Positions 8,367 through 17,181 of a stretch of 64,000 nucleotides of DNA are shown here, in pieces. The stretch spans positions 1,054,001-1,118,000 of the forward strand of contig NZ_CP066149.1 of the NCBI RefSeq assembly GCF_023206395.1, read 5' to 3'. Made by a program: the position numbers and the translations under genes. The notes beneath the pieces were generated by a model. It was given only the letters and a program-made list of their open reading frames with translations, was not told the origin of the DNA and did no database searches. This DNA is from Vibrio sp. ED004 (lineage in GTDB: Bacteria > Pseudomonadota > Gammaproteobacteria > Enterobacterales > Vibrionaceae). Numbering within the stretch: the stretch's first letter is position 1; every line of letters begins with the position of its first letter.

Positions 8367-9704
8367 CTATGCCGTCGCTGTTTCCATCAATGAAGCATCG
8401 AGCTTCTTTACGTCTTTGTAGAGCATCACCATCACCACCACGCTTAACGCAATGTTAGACAATGGGTACGCAATCCAGATCCCCGGCACACCGTACAACT
8501 TTGGCATGATGTACAAGAAAGGCAGCTGAATAAGCATATTGCCTATCGTCACAAACATCGCCTTGCTGCCCTTGTTCACTGCTTGGTAATAAGCGCCCGC
8601 TACCACTAAGAAACCATCAAGTGCCAATGCAAACATGTGTAGTCGAATACCCAATACTGTGTACTCTACTAGCTGTGGTTCGTCAGAGTTAAAGACTGAC
8701 ACGAACTCTCGAGGGAACGCGTTGAGAAGCAACACAAACGCTACACCGATCAATACTGAACTCAGCATCGCAATCTTAAGTAACTTACGAATATTCGCTT
8801 GGTTGCGCGCACCATGGTTGTAGCTCACTAATGGTTGCATACCGTTTGCGATACCTTCAGCCGTGAGGTAATAAACCGTCACGATATAGCCCAAGATAGC
8901 GTAAGCACCAATCATCAATTGGTCGCCATATTGAGAGAACAACGCGTTGTGCAATGCCACCATCATTGAACCATAGGCGTACATAAAGAAGCTTGATGTA
9001 CCAATCGCGAAGATCTGTGGGATAACCGATAGCTTCAGTCGCAGTTCATTCCAACGTAAGCGTAAGTTTGCTCGACGTGAGAAGAAGTAAGCCAGACCCA
9101 AGCCTGTTACCACAAATTGTGCAATTGCAGTGGCTAATGCCGCACCCATCAACTCCCAACCAAACTGAGCGATAAACAGGTAATCGAGAACGATATTAAT
9201 CACCGCACCGACAATCATCAGTATCGTGGCTAAGTTCGGGCTGTCATCGTTACGCAGCAGAAACGGCATCGCGATAGAACCCAAAGTGAAGACACTGGCA
9301 CCAATCAGGATGTGTAAATATTGCAGGCCAAGTTCGTACACACGCCCTTCTGCACCCTGCCAAAGCAAGAAGTTGTCGGCAAACAGATACAGTAACGCGG
9401 AAACAATCGGTGTTATCGCCAGCAGCAAAGTTAGACCGGTCGCCAGGATCTGTTTAGCACCTTGAGTATCTTTTTCACCTTGACGGATCGAGACAAGCGC
9501 ACCAGTACCTACGCCCACCAGCATACCAATACCGAGAATCGAACCAATCACAGGCCACGCGACGTTAATACCCGCGAGTCCATCAGCGCCAACATAGCGG
9601 CCAATGAAAATGCCATCCACCACTTGGTACAGGCCATTAACCAACATCGCTGCCACGGTAGGGATTGTGTATCGCCAAAATTGACGACTAATTGAGTTAC
9701 TCAT
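8367..9704 (-). CDS. MATE family multidrug exporter
   Basis: An inner-membrane cation/drug antiporter of 445 residues with about 12 hydrophobic helices in two repeats. The MATE signature is visible in the opening IPTVAAMLVNGLYQVVDGIFIG and at the repeat junction around SFFMYAYGSMMVALHNALF. It resembles the MepA/VmrA type of MATE protein (Na+-driven pumps) more than NorM. Its neighbour is a MarR repressor gene on the same strand, and the intergenic region holds an operator identical in form to the one before marR. The likely role is inducible export of toxic organic cations; the substrate cannot be told from sequence. Confidence 0.9.
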   Translation of the reverse strand: MSNSISRQFWRYTIPTVAAMLVNGLYQVVDGIFIGRYVGADGLAGINVAWPVIGSILGIGMLVGVGTGALVSIRQGEKDTQGAKQILATGLTLLLAITPIVSALLYLFADNFLLWQGAEGRVYELGLQYLHILIGASVFTLGSIAMPFLLRNDDSPNLATILMIVGAVINIVLDYLFIAQFGWELMGAALATAIAQFVVTGLGLAYFFSRRANLRLRWNELRLKLSVIPQIFAIGTSSFFMYAYGSMMVALHNALFSQYGDQLMIGAYAILGYIVTVYYLTAEGIANGMQPLVSYNHGARNQANIRKLLKIAMLSSVLIGVAFVLLLNAFPREFVSVFNSDEPQLVEYTVLGIRLHMFALALDGFLVVAGAYYQAVNKGSKAMFVTIGNMLIQLPFLYIMPKLYGVPGIWIAYPLSNIALSVVVMVMLYKDVKKLDASLMETATA

Positions 9705-9726
9705 TTCTTACTCTACTTTCATTTGT

Positions 9727-9753
9727 GAGTCGCATATCAACGAGATATGACTC
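9727..9753 (-). promoter_or_regulatory. Dyad in the 5' leader of the MATE gene
   Basis: The sequence GAGTCGCATATC-aacga-GATATGACTC can fold as a 10-bp stem with a 2-base bulge. It lies between the predicted promoter and the MATE start, so it is either an RNA hairpin in the leader or a second binding site. Confidence 0.4.
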
Positions 9754-9759
9754 GAAAAA

Positions 9760-9780
9760 TTAGTTAACAAGGCTAACTAA
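9760..9780. promoter_or_regulatory. MarR-type operator upstream of the MATE gene
   Basis: Perfect 7-bp inverted arms TTAGTTA and TAACTAA are separated by 7 bp (ACAAGGC). A -35-like TTGTTA on the minus strand lies inside it, so a bound repressor would block the MATE promoter. The same element recurs at 10226-10246. Confidence 0.7.
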
Positions 9781-9793
9781 ATATCTAAATTAT

Positions 9794-10225
9794 TTACTTC
9801 AAAGCTTTGTCTAATAATAGGTTCAGTTGCTTAGATTCTTGCTCAGACAAACGGCTTTCTAGTATTTGAGCCATCACTTGGTAGATCTTGCTCTCTTCTT
9901 CTAAACCCAACTCCGCTTTGTTGGTCAATACCACTAACTTGGATCTTGCATCTTCAAGTGACGCCTTACGCTCAACTAGGCCTTTTCTCTCAAGCCTTTG
10001 CACCATAGTGGTCGCTGAGGGCTTAGTCACCTGCATTTCAATGGCAAGATCGGTCAATCGAATCGGCTCTGGAGAAGCCTGAATGACCTTCAAATAGTCA
10101 TACTCATTGAAGCTCAATTGGCAGATAGGATCTTCATTCACCTGAGTGCGCCATATCTTAGAGGCGAAGCGCTCAATCTTTTCTAAATTCTGGTTTAGCA
10201 TACTCACCCAATCAAAGAATGGCAT
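9794..10225 (-). CDS. MarR family transcriptional repressor
   Basis: A 143-residue winged-helix regulator. The DNA-binding part reads LTDLAIEMQVTKPSATTMVQRLERKGLVER and is followed by the wing ASLEDARSKLVVLT. Two matching operators, one before this gene and one before the MATE gene, indicate that it represses itself and the exporter. The ATG at 10225 abuts the operator and has no clear ribosome site; an internal ATG at 10201 (MLNQNLEKIERF) has GGG five bases upstream and may be the true start. The ligand is unknown. Confidence 0.88.
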   Translation of the reverse strand: MPFFDWVSMLNQNLEKIERFASKIWRTQVNEDPICQLSFNEYDYLKVIQASPEPIRLTDLAIEMQVTKPSATTMVQRLERKGLVERKASLEDARSKLVVLTNKAELGLEEESKIYQVMAQILESRLSEQESKQLNLLLDKALK

Positions 10226-10246
10226 TTAGTTAGCAAGACTAACTAT
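10226..10246. promoter_or_regulatory. MarR-type operator upstream of marR
   Basis: The arms TTAGTTA and TAACTA(T) flank GCAAGAC; 18 of 21 positions match the operator at 9760-9780. On the minus strand TAAAAT just upstream is a plausible -10 box, so the operator covers the transcription start and the start codon region. Confidence 0.65.
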
Positions 10247-10306
10247 TTTAATATTGTTTAAATAAAAAGCAATCAAAACGAGATGAAGATCATAAAAAAT
10301 AGTCAT

Positions 10307-10320
10307 AAAAAAAGCCGCTG
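10307..10320 (-). terminator. Detached 3' half of the nlpI terminator
   Basis: On the minus strand this is the arm CAGCGGC followed by T7. Its partner arm lies at 11754-11760 on the far side of the insertion sequence. Removing the element and one copy of the CAG duplication restores a normal hairpin with loop CCTGT. Confidence 0.7.
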
Positions 10321-10324
10321 ACAG

Positions 10325-10349
10325 TGAACTGACCCCCAATAGTTGGACA
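10325..10349 (+). repeat. Left inverted repeat of the IS3-family element
   Basis: It begins TGAACTGACCCCCAATAG and ends GTTGGACA, matching the right end at 11725-11749 except at a few inner positions. Confidence 0.88.
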
Positions 10350-10370
10350 CCAATTATTGGGGGTCTTTTT
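10331..10370 (+). promoter_or_regulatory. Hairpin masking the orfA ribosome site
   Basis: An 11-bp perfect stem GACCCCCAATA (10331-10341) / TATTGGGGGTC (10355-10365) is followed by T5 and directly by the orfA ATG at 10371. The GGGGG in the right arm is the only Shine-Dalgarno-like sequence. Read-through transcripts from outside would terminate here or hide the ribosome site; transcripts started in the loop would not. Confidence 0.6.
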
Positions 10371-10880
10371 ATGTCCAAATATAGCCGAGAGCTAAAATGT
10401 ATCATTGCTAAGCAATACTTAGATGGCACGTCATCTCTCTACTTAGCCAAACAATATTCAATTTCGTCAAGACAGGTTCGGTATTGGGCTCAAGTGTTTG
10501 CCATCCACGGCACTGCTTCATTTTTACCAACTAAGCATGCTGCTACTGCTCAGACAAAACGAAAAGCATTGAATTTAATGTGGACGAATGAATGGTCTCT
10601 CACGCACACTAGCGCAGTATTAAACCTCTCATCCCCTGGGATACTCTCTGTCTGGCTCAAACGATTTAATGAGCTCGGTATCAAGGGGCTCAAAATGCGC
10701 CAGAAAGGAAGACCCTCAATGAAACAGCAACCTCAACGTACCACTAAGCCTGATAATGAAATGACACTTGAGGAGCTAAAAGAGGAGTTGGTCTACTTAC
10801 GAACCGAGAATGCCGTTCTAAAAAAGTTGGAAGAGTTGGAGCAGGGAAAAAACCGTCGAACAAAGAAAAAGCGGTCATAG
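10371..10880 (+). CDS. IS3-family transposase OrfA
   Basis: A 169-residue DNA-binding subunit of the transposase. It has an N-terminal helix-turn-helix (LAKQYSISSRQVRYWAQVF), a second one (SAVLNLSSPGILSVWLKRF) and a C-terminal leucine-zipper-like segment (LEELKEELVYLRTENAVLKK). It is intact. In the IS150 group OrfA joins OrfB by -1 ribosomal frameshifting; in-frame slippery heptamers A-AAA-AAG (10820-10826) and A-AAA-AAC (10847-10853) are present here, with the -1 frame open across both. Confidence 0.88.
   Translation: MSKYSRELKCIIAKQYLDGTSSLYLAKQYSISSRQVRYWAQVFAIHGTASFLPTKHAATAQTKRKALNLMWTNEWSLTHTSAVLNLSSPGILSVWLKRFNELGIKGLKMRQKGRPSMKQQPQRTTKPDNEMTLEELKEELVYLRTENAVLKKLEELEQGKNRRTKKKRS
10820..10853 (+). 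promoter_or_regulatory. Candidate -1 frameshift sites of the transposase
   Basis: Two in-frame slippery heptamers, A-AAA-AAG at 10820-10826 and A-AAA-AAC at 10847-10853, lie near the orfA 3' end. The -1 frame reads on without a stop as KEKAVIALTLKGQYPLKHLL, the expected OrfB start. Which heptamer is used cannot be decided by eye. Confidence 0.55.
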
Positions 10881-11718
10881 CTCTAACTCTTAAAGGTCAG
10901 TACCCGTTGAAGCACTTACTGCACACTCTACAGCTGGCAAAAAGTGTCTTTTATTATCAGGCTCAAACAAGCAAGCGCCCAAATAGCTACGAACGTGAGC
11001 TGCAGTTGATAAAGTCAATTTATCATGAACATAAGGGCCGATACGGCTACCGCCGTATTCACTTGGAATTAAAAAATCAGGGGTTCGTGCTCAATCACAA
11101 AACGGTTCAAAGGCTTATGGCTCAGCTCAACCTTAAATCGACGGTCAGGATTAAAAAGTATCGTTCATACCGAGGTGAGTCTGGAACAACTGCTCTAACG
11201 TGCTTGAAAGAGATTTTAGTGCGACTCAACCCGATGAAAAATGGGTAACTGATGTCACGGAGTTCAAAGTCAAAGAGCAGAAAGTATACTTGTCTCCCGT
11301 TGTCGACTTGTTTACTCAGGAAGTGGTTGCTTATAGAGTGGCCAAAAATGCTTGTTTGCCGCTTGTCACGGATATGCTGACGGAGGCTATATCTACGCTT
11401 AAACCCAACTCAAAGCCAATTATACATAGCGATCAAGGTTGGCAATATCGTCATCGACACTATCAGAAAAAGGTAGCGGAGAGTGGGTTAACGCAAAGCA
11501 TGTCGAGAAAAGGTAACTGCTTGGATAATGCGGTTGCTGAAAACTTTTTTGCTTTACTCAAAACAGAGATGTATCAAAACCAAAGCTTTGAAGATGCAGA
11601 TGCTCTGATAGAGCAAATTAAAGAATACATCGAGTACTACAATACCAAACGTATAAAAGTGAAACTAAAAGGCCTGACTCCGATGGAATATCGAACTCAG
11701 GCCTTGAAAGCCGCTTAA
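10853..11718 (+). pseudogene. IS3-family transposase OrfB, frameshifted
   Basis: This is the DDE integrase subunit. The first part (through KKYRSYRGESGTTA) is in one frame and the rest, from NVLERDFSATQPDEKWVTDV on, is in the next frame. One base is missing near 11195: GCTCTAAC where GCTCCTAAC would restore A-P-N-V. The catalytic triad is intact in the second frame: D in TDVTEF, D in HSDQGWQY and E in NAVAENFF. Without the deletion the protein would be a normal full-length OrfB. A sequencing error is the other explanation. Confidence 0.88.
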
Positions 11719-11724
11719 CAGAAA

Positions 11725-11749
11725 TGTCCAACTTTACGGGGTCACTTCA
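11725..11749 (-). repeat. Right inverted repeat of the IS3-family element
   Basis: Read on the minus strand it begins TGAAGTGACCCCG and ends AAAGTTGGACA, matching the left end. Confidence 0.88.
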
Positions 11750-11753
11750 CAGG

Positions 11754-11760
11754 CAGTGGC
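11754..11760 (-). terminator. Detached 5' arm of the nlpI terminator
   Basis: The minus-strand GCCACTG is complementary (one wobble) to CAGCGGC at 10320-10314, now 1.4 kb away across the insertion sequence. Confidence 0.65.
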
Positions 11761-11784
11761 TTCTTAATATTCACGGTGTATTGC

Positions 11785-12708
11785 TTATCGAGCGTTAGCT
11801 TCTTCTTCAGCCTCTGCCAACTTAGCTTGAGCTAGATGCTCAGCTTTAAGCGTAGTGAAGATACGGCTTAACTCTAAGAAAGAGTAACGGTGCTCTACGT
11901 ATTCATACACGTTGAAAGACACTGACAGCTTATACAAAGAGATCGCATTCGCGTAGTCACCATTCATGTGGTAACGCTTAGCTAAGTAGAAATAAGTCTC
12001 TGTTAGGCGCTGTGCCAATAATGTGTTGTCACGAGTACCGGTTAAGATAGCCTTGAAAGCCTGTTCTTCGGTAATGTCATCAAGCATGATGGCCACTAAC
12101 ACCCATCCCCACTGCTCATCACGGCTTTCGTAACGCTTTTGTAAATCAAGCTTAGCTTGTTCTGGCGTGAGTTCATGCTGAATGATGTACAACCATAGAG
12201 CACGGAACGGATCGCTAGGATCATCGGCGTAGTGCTTCATCATCTCTTCATTAGCTAAGTCGTAACGTTCGCCGTAGTAGAGAGCAATAGAGCGGTTTCT
12301 TTCTGCATAAGAGTTTGCAGGATCAAGCTCTAGCGTGGAATCAAACGATTCGTAAGCCGCATCAAACTCCCCTACCTGCGTAAAGTAAACACCCAAAAGA
12401 TTGAAGATATCAGGTTGAGCTGGGTTCAATGAAAGAGATTGGTTGAAGTCGAGGCGCGCTAAGTCACGCAGACCAACACTGTCGTAGTAGTTACCACGTT
12501 CAAACAGCATCTTAGCTCTAACTTCATCGTTCAAATCTGGGCGCTGCAATAACTGACTAAGGCGTGCAATTTGAACTTCTTGCTGAACGCTTGGTTGCAG
12601 TGGCACAGCCATTGGTGGATAAACCCAACGTGAGGCGTTATCTGATGTTGTTGCACAACCAGTTAGTACAAGCAGTAAACACATACTCGCGGTTTGAAAC
12701 CATTTCAC
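11785..12708 (-). CDS. nlpI: Outer-membrane lipoprotein NlpI (TPR protein)
   Basis: NlpI is an outer-membrane-anchored TPR adaptor that, in E. coli, binds the protease Prc and peptidoglycan hydrolases such as MepS. The 307-residue protein starts MKWFQTASMCLLLVLTGC, a lipoprotein signal with lipobox LTGC. TPR helices follow, for example ARLDFNQSLSLNPAQPDIFNLLGVYFTQ. It sits downstream of pnp on the same strand, the standard order, with a terminator between them. Its own terminator has been split by the insertion sequence, so its mRNA now probably runs into the element antisense. Confidence 0.94.
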   Translation of the reverse strand: MKWFQTASMCLLLVLTGCATTSDNASRWVYPPMAVPLQPSVQQEVQIARLSQLLQRPDLNDEVRAKMLFERGNYYDSVGLRDLARLDFNQSLSLNPAQPDIFNLLGVYFTQVGEFDAAYESFDSTLELDPANSYAERNRSIALYYGERYDLANEEMMKHYADDPSDPFRALWLYIIQHELTPEQAKLDLQKRYESRDEQWGWVLVAIMLDDITEEQAFKAILTGTRDNTLLAQRLTETYFYLAKRYHMNGDYANAISLYKLSVSFNVYEYVEHRYSFLELSRIFTTLKAEHLAQAKLAEAEEEANAR

Positions 12709-12736
12709 AAATAATTACTCCTGTTATGACCGCAAT

Positions 12737-12764
12737 AAAAAAGGGGAGCGATATGCTCCCCTTT
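12737..12764 (-). terminator. Intrinsic terminator of pnp
   Basis: The stem GGGGAGC / GCTCCCC is followed by T6 on the minus strand, between the pnp stop and the nlpI start. Confidence 0.85.
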
Positions 12765-12832
12765 ATAACATGCTTTGTTGACGATAGGTTAGAAATCACT
12801 AAAAAGCGATATCACCATCGACACACTGAGAA

Positions 12833-14953
12833 TTACTCAGCAGCAGGTGCTTCGCCTTCAGCTGGCGTTTCAACTGCTTCTTTCATGCTTAGACGTACAC
12901 GGCCTTGACGGTCAATTTCAAGAACCTTAACAGGCACTTCTTGACCTTCAGTTAGGTAGTCAGACACTTTCTCAACGCGCTTGTCAGCGATTTGAGAGAT
13001 GTGTACTAGACCATCTTTACCTGGAAGGATAGTTACGAATGCACCGAAGTCAGCTAGACGAGCAACTTTACCTTGGTAAATGCGGCCAACTTCAACTTCA
13101 GCTGTGATCTCTTCGATACGACGGATAGCTTCTTTAGCAGCTGCGCCTTCAGTAGCAGCAATCTTGATTGTGCCATCGTCTTCGATTTCGATTGTAGTAC
13201 CCGTTTCTTCACAAAGAGCACGGATAACTGCGCCGCCTTTACCGATAACATCTTTGATCTTGTCAGAGCTGATTTTCATTGTGTGGATACGTGGAGCGAA
13301 TTCAGAGATATCTTCACGAGCACCAGAGATAGCTTCATCCATTACAGAAAGGATGTGCTTACGTGCACCTTGCGCTTGGTTAAGAGCAATTTGCATGATC
13401 TCTTTAGTGATACCTTCGATCTTGATGTCCATTTGAAGAGCAGTGATACCTTCGTTAGTACCTGCTACTTTAAAGTCCATGTCACCTAGGTGATCTTCGT
13501 CGCCAAGGATGTCAGAAAGAACAACGAAGTCGTCGCCTTCTTTAACAAGACCCATTGCGATACCCGCAACAGAAGACTTGATTGGAACACCAGCATCCAT
13601 AAGCGCTAGAGATGTACCACATACAGAAGCCATTGAAGAAGAGCCGTTAGATTCAGTGATTTCCGATACAACACGAACTGTGTATGGGAATTCATCAACA
13701 GAAGGCATTACTGCAGCGATACCACGCTTAGCTAGCTTACCGTGGCCGATTTCACGACGCTTAGGAGAACCTACAAAACCAGTTTCGCCAACACAGTATG
13801 GAGGGAAGTTGTAGTGTAGTAGGAAGTTGTCTTTACGCTCGCCTGTTAGCTCATCGATGATTTGAGCATCACGTTGTGTGCCAAGAGTAGCAGTAACGAT
13901 AGCTTGAGTTTCACCACGAGTGAATAGAGAAGAACCGTGTGTACGAGGAAGAACACCAGTGCGTACGTCTAGCGCACGAACCATGTCTTTTTCACGGCCA
14001 TCAATACGTGGGTTGCCAGCGATGATGCGGCTACGTACAACGTTTTTCTCTAGAGAACCAAGCATGCCGCGGATTTCGCGCTCGTTTAGTTCTTCGTCTT
14101 GAGCTAGTAGTGCTTCAACAACGTCGTTCTTGATTGCGCCAACTTGCTCGTAACGAGCCATTTTCTCAGTGATTTGGTAAGCGTCAGATAAACGAGCTTC
14201 TGCAAGCTCAGCAACACGAGCTTTAAGCTCAGTGTTTACTACTGGTGCTTCCCAGTTCCACGCTGGAGTAGCAACTTCTGCTGCGAACTCGTTGATAGCG
14301 TTGATAACAACTTGTTGTTGATCGTGACCGAAAACAACTGCAGAAAGCATTTCTTCTTCAGTTAGGTTATCAGCTTCAGATTCAACCATAAGAACCGCGC
14401 CTTCAGTACCAGAAACCACTAGGTCTAGTTTAGACGTTTCAAGTTCAGTTGTGCTTGGGTTAAGAACAAGTTGACCGTCGATGTGACCTACGCGTGCAGC
14501 ACCGATTGGACCGTTGAACGGGATACCAGAGATAGCAAGAGCTGCTGAAGTACCGATCATTGTTACCATATCAGGTTGAACGTCTGGGTTTACAGACATT
14601 ACTGTAGCGATAACTTGAACTTCGTTCTTGAATGAATCTGGGAAAAGAGGACGAATTGGACGGTCGATTAGACGAGCCGTTAGTGTTTCGCCTTCAGATG
14701 GACGACCTTCACGCTTGAAGAAGCCACCTGGGATTTTACCAGCAGCGTATGTACGCTCTTGGTAGTTAACTGTTAGAGGGAAGAAGTCTTGACCTTCTAC
14801 CGCTTCTTTTTTACCAACAACAGATACGAATACTGAAGTATCGTCCATTGTTACCATAACTGCTGCAGTAGCTTGACGAGCAATAACGCCAGTTTCTAGA
14901 GTAACTGTGTGGTTACCGTACTGAAACGTTTTTACAACTGGTTTCTCAAACAT
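12833..14953 (-). CDS. pnp: Polyribonucleotide nucleotidyltransferase (PNPase)
   Basis: PNPase is the phosphorolytic 3'-5' exoribonuclease of the RNA degradosome. Domains in order are RNase PH 1 ([16 protein letters not shown] onward), RNase PH 2 (from about residue 320, with [19 protein letters not shown]), KH ([21 protein letters not shown]) and S1 ([18 protein letters not shown]). The ATG at 14953 has AAAGGAAA seven bases upstream and gives 706 residues; an upstream in-frame ATG at 15016 lies in the leader hairpin and is not credible. The gene follows rpsO as in E. coli. Confidence 0.97.
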   Translation of the reverse strand: MFEKPVVKTFQYGNHTVTLETGVIARQATAAVMVTMDDTSVFVSVVGKKEAVEGQDFFPLTVNYQERTYAAGKIPGGFFKREGRPSEGETLTARLIDRPIRPLFPDSFKNEVQVIATVMSVNPDVQPDMVTMIGTSAALAISGIPFNGPIGAARVGHIDGQLVLNPSTTELETSKLDLVVSGTEGAVLMVESEADNLTEEEMLSAVVFGHDQQQVVINAINEFAAEVATPAWNWEAPVVNTELKARVAELAEARLSDAYQITEKMARYEQVGAIKNDVVEALLAQDEELNEREIRGMLGSLEKNVVRSRIIAGNPRIDGREKDMVRALDVRTGVLPRTHGSSLFTRGETQAIVTATLGTQRDAQIIDELTGERKDNFLLHYNFPPYCVGETGFVGSPKRREIGHGKLAKRGIAAVMPSVDEFPYTVRVVSEITESNGSSSMASVCGTSLALMDAGVPIKSSVAGIAMGLVKEGDDFVVLSDILGDEDHLGDMDFKVAGTNEGITALQMDIKIEGITKEIMQIALNQAQGARKHILSVMDEAISGAREDISEFAPRIHTMKISSDKIKDVIGKGGAVIRALCEETGTTIEIEDDGTIKIAATEGAAAKEAIRRIEEITAEVEVGRIYQGKVARLADFGAFVTILPGKDGLVHISQIADKRVEKVSDYLTEGQEVPVKVLEIDRQGRVRLSMKEAVETPAEGEAPAAE

Positions 14954-15012
14954 TGTATTTCCTTTATCTAAAGAGTGTTCTTTAGAGTCAGTAAGTTGGA
15001 ACCCAAAAATCA

Positions 15013-15100
15013 CCAATCGCGACTAGTCAAAGCAGACGGAATTAATTCGTTATATCAAAAATACAACGAGCATCCACTTTGAATAGTCGCGACCTATTGG
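15013..15100 (-). promoter_or_regulatory. Long hairpin in the pnp leader, probable RNase III target
   Basis: The arms CCAATCGCGACTAGTCAAAG (15013-15032) and the inverse complement at 15077-15100 pair almost fully, with a small bulge. In E. coli the pnp leader is cut by RNase III in a similar stem, which starts PNPase autoregulation; the same is inferred here. The 14954-15305 gap holds this leader, an AT-rich promoter-like stretch (about 15120-15185) and the rpsO terminator, but no gene. Confidence 0.7.
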
Positions 15101-15249
15101 CCGACATCTGTGACTGTAACTTCTGGGTCGTATAATACCTATACAGATAGCTGTACAGGCGACGCATAGTATAAACTATTTTTATATACAGGGATATTTT
15201 CGCGCTGAAAAAGCTCCGTGAATTACTTCAAACTCTGTCTTTCAGGCAC

Positions 15250-15277
15250 AAAAAAAGGAGCAATAAATGCTCCTTTT
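15250..15277 (-). terminator. Intrinsic terminator of rpsO
   Basis: The stem AAAAGGAGCA / TGCTCCTTTT is followed by T residues on the minus strand, about 30 bases past the rpsO stop. Confidence 0.85.
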
Positions 15278-15305
15278 CTTCAAACAGTCTTTGCAGACAT
15301 CGCTA

Positions 15306-15575
15306 TTAGCGACGTAGGCCTAGGCGCTTGATTAGATCTTGGTAACGAGAAAGGTCTTTACCTTTCAGGTAGTCAAGAAGCTTACGACGGCTAGAAACCA
15401 TACGTAGAAGACCACGACGGCTGTGGTGATCGCCTTTGTGTGCTTTGAAGTGACCTTGAAGGTGGTTGATAGAAGCAGTTAGTAGTGCTACTTGTACTTC
15501 TGGTGAACCAGTATCGCCTTCAGCGCGTGCGTATTCTGCAACGATTGCTGCTTTAGTTTCTGCATTCAGAGACAT
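15306..15575 (-). CDS. rpsO: 30S ribosomal protein S15
   Basis: S15 binds the central domain of 16S rRNA and nucleates 30S assembly. The 89-residue protein has the S15 core [20 protein letters not shown] and [20 protein letters not shown]. An AGGAGA ribosome site precedes the ATG. It lies between truB and pnp and has its own terminator, so the three can be expressed separately. Confidence 0.98.
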   Translation of the reverse strand: MSLNAETKAAIVAEYARAEGDTGSPEVQVALLTASINHLQGHFKAHKGDHHSRRGLLRMVSSRRKLLDYLKGKDLSRYQDLIKRLGLRR

Positions 15576-15701
15576 AATTCTCTCCTGATAAGAGTAGTTT
15601 AATATTTGTAGCAGCCAATCTCTGATTCAGCCGCTACGCGAGCCGAGGATTATAGGGAAGTTTGTCAGTTGGTGCAATAACAATCGAACGCCTTAAAAAC
15701 G

Positions 15702-15737
15702 AAAAAAGCGAACTGCCTAAATTAGGCGTCCGCTTTC
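15702..15737 (-). terminator. Intrinsic terminator of the rimP-truB operon
   Basis: On the minus strand GAAAGCG and CGCTTTTTT enclose an inner GCCTAA / TTAGGC stem. It follows truB. Confidence 0.7.
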
Positions 15738-15786
15738 TGTCTTATTTGCTCGTCTTTAACGACTCAGCACGAATATTTCACTCGAT

Positions 15787-16746
15787 TTAAGCACTCGCTT
15801 GTGGTTCTTCATCTCTGAAAACAACCAAACGTTTCGGTGCTACTCGGCCATCTTCAGCAATTTGAGCAACGCCAACAAACAGCTTATCCTCACCGCTTGT
15901 CATGCGAACTGTACCATCCGTTGGAGCACCAGCAACTTGAACAGGCATACCGTGCTGAACTAGGTCAGTCAGTTCCGCATTCAGGTTTACTTCTGGTAGA
16001 TCTTCAACAGCAGTGTCCATTGGCATCAACAGTGGATCAAGCAGCTCTTTCGGTGCAATTTCTTGCGCCTGCGCTTGCTCTAAGATCTCGTTCAGTTGTT
16101 CCAAGGTTACCATACGCTCGTAAGGGTACTTTGCTACACCAGTACGACGAAGCATGGTCACGTGAGCACCACAACCTAGCATCTCACCAAGATCGTCGGT
16201 GATTGTGCGGATGTAAGTGCCTTTTGAACAATGCACTTCCATCTCAACTTCATCGCCTTCAAAGCGAAGCAGTTCAATAGAGTACACCATGATCTTACGA
16301 GACTCACGAGGAACCTCAATACCTGCACGTGCGTATTCATACAAAGGCTTACCTTGATATTTCAATGCAGAGAACATTGAAGGGATCTGGTCAGTTTCAC
16401 CTTTGAAGGTTTCGATACAGCGCTCAAGTTGTTCTTGAGTCACGTTTACATCACGTGTCTCTACCACTTCACCATCTGAGTCAGAGGTATTGGTACGCTC
16501 ACCAAGCTTAGCGATCACTACGTAGCGCTTATCAGAATCTAAAAGAAACTGAGAGAACTTCGTTGCTTCACCAAGACAAATTGGCAGCATGCCAGTCGCA
16601 AGAGGATCCAGAGCACCGGTGTGCCCTGCCTTCTCTGCAAAGTAAATACGCTTTACTTTTTGCAGTGCATCATTAGACGAAATGCCTGTTGGCTTATCTA
16701 ACAGAATTACCCCGTTAATAGGGCGACCTTTACGACGGCGAGCCAT
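15787..16746 (-). CDS. truB: tRNA pseudouridine(55) synthase TruB
   Basis: TruB isomerises U55 in the T-loop of tRNAs. The 319-residue protein has the conserved [13 protein letters not shown] opening ([18 protein letters not shown]), the catalytic aspartate in [14 protein letters not shown] and the KGTYIRTI motif, then a C-terminal PUA-like part. The start codon overlaps the rbfA stop, so translation is coupled. It is the last gene of the rimP-nusA-infB-rbfA-truB operon. Confidence 0.97.
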   Translation of the reverse strand: MARRRKGRPINGVILLDKPTGISSNDALQKVKRIYFAEKAGHTGALDPLATGMLPICLGEATKFSQFLLDSDKRYVVIAKLGERTNTSDSDGEVVETRDVNVTQEQLERCIETFKGETDQIPSMFSALKYQGKPLYEYARAGIEVPRESRKIMVYSIELLRFEGDEVEMEVHCSKGTYIRTITDDLGEMLGCGAHVTMLRRTGVAKYPYERMVTLEQLNEILEQAQAQEIAPKELLDPLLMPMDTAVEDLPEVNLNAELTDLVQHGMPVQVAGAPTDGTVRMTSGEDKLFVGVAQIAEDGRVAPKRLVVFRDEEPQASA

Positions 16747-17159
16747 TACTCTTCGCCCTTAGACTGAGTTTCGTCAGTACGGCCAGCTTCTTGTTGCTTA
16801 CGCTTATCATCGTTTAGCACTTCACTTACCAGGTTAGACATGCGCATGCCTTCTACTAGTGTGTTGTCGTAAGTAAAACGAACTTCAGGCGTTAGACGGT
16901 GACGAATACGCTTGCCTAGTGCCATACGGATTGGCACTTCGTGCTCTTTAAGAGCAGCAAGACATGATTCAGGTGTCTGCTCACCAATACATAGGAAAGT
17001 AACGAATACTTTTGCGTAAGCAAGGTCACGAGACACTTCTACGTCTGAGATGGTTACCATACCGATACGTGAGTCACGAACTTCACGTTGTAGGATAAGT
17101 GCTAGCTCTTTTTGAAGCTGCTGAGACACACGTTGTGTGCGGCTAAATTCTTTTGACAT
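16746..17159 (-). CDS. rbfA: 30S ribosome-binding factor A
   Basis: RbfA is a KH-fold maturation factor that binds the 5' helix region of 16S rRNA and is needed for late 30S assembly and cold adaptation. Family motifs are [40 protein letters not shown] and the C-terminal [19 protein letters not shown]. The 137-residue length is normal. It overlaps truB and is separated from infB by a 134-base gap with a strong hairpin. Confidence 0.96.
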   Translation of the reverse strand: MSKEFSRTQRVSQQLQKELALILQREVRDSRIGMVTISDVEVSRDLAYAKVFVTFLCIGEQTPESCLAALKEHEVPIRMALGKRIRHRLTPEVRFTYDNTLVEGMRMSNLVSEVLNDDKRKQQEAGRTDETQSKGEE

Positions 17160-17181
17160 TTTCTTTTCTCACTTAGAAAGA

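Larger units (their letters stand above)
10325..11749 (+). mobile_element. IS3-family insertion sequence (IS150-like), 1425 bp
   Basis: The element carries orfA and a broken orfB and is bounded by imperfect 25-bp inverted repeats starting TGAACTGACCCC (left) and TGAAGTGACCCC (right, reversed) and ending GTTGGACA. A 3-bp direct repeat CAG (10322-10324 and 11750-11752) is the likely target duplication, as usual for this group. It is inserted in the loop of the nlpI terminator. The transposase is frameshifted, so this copy is probably immobile unless helped by another copy. Confidence 0.92.

Noticed and set aside
10847..11718. Programmed frameshift as the explanation for the split in OrfB
   Set aside because: The orfA-orfB junction has slippery heptamers, but the second break near 11195 has none and is repaired by adding one base, so it is a mutation or read error.
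15017..15248. Riboswitch in the pnp leader
   Set aside because: The structure is a single long stem as in RNase III targets; no riboswitch core was recognised.
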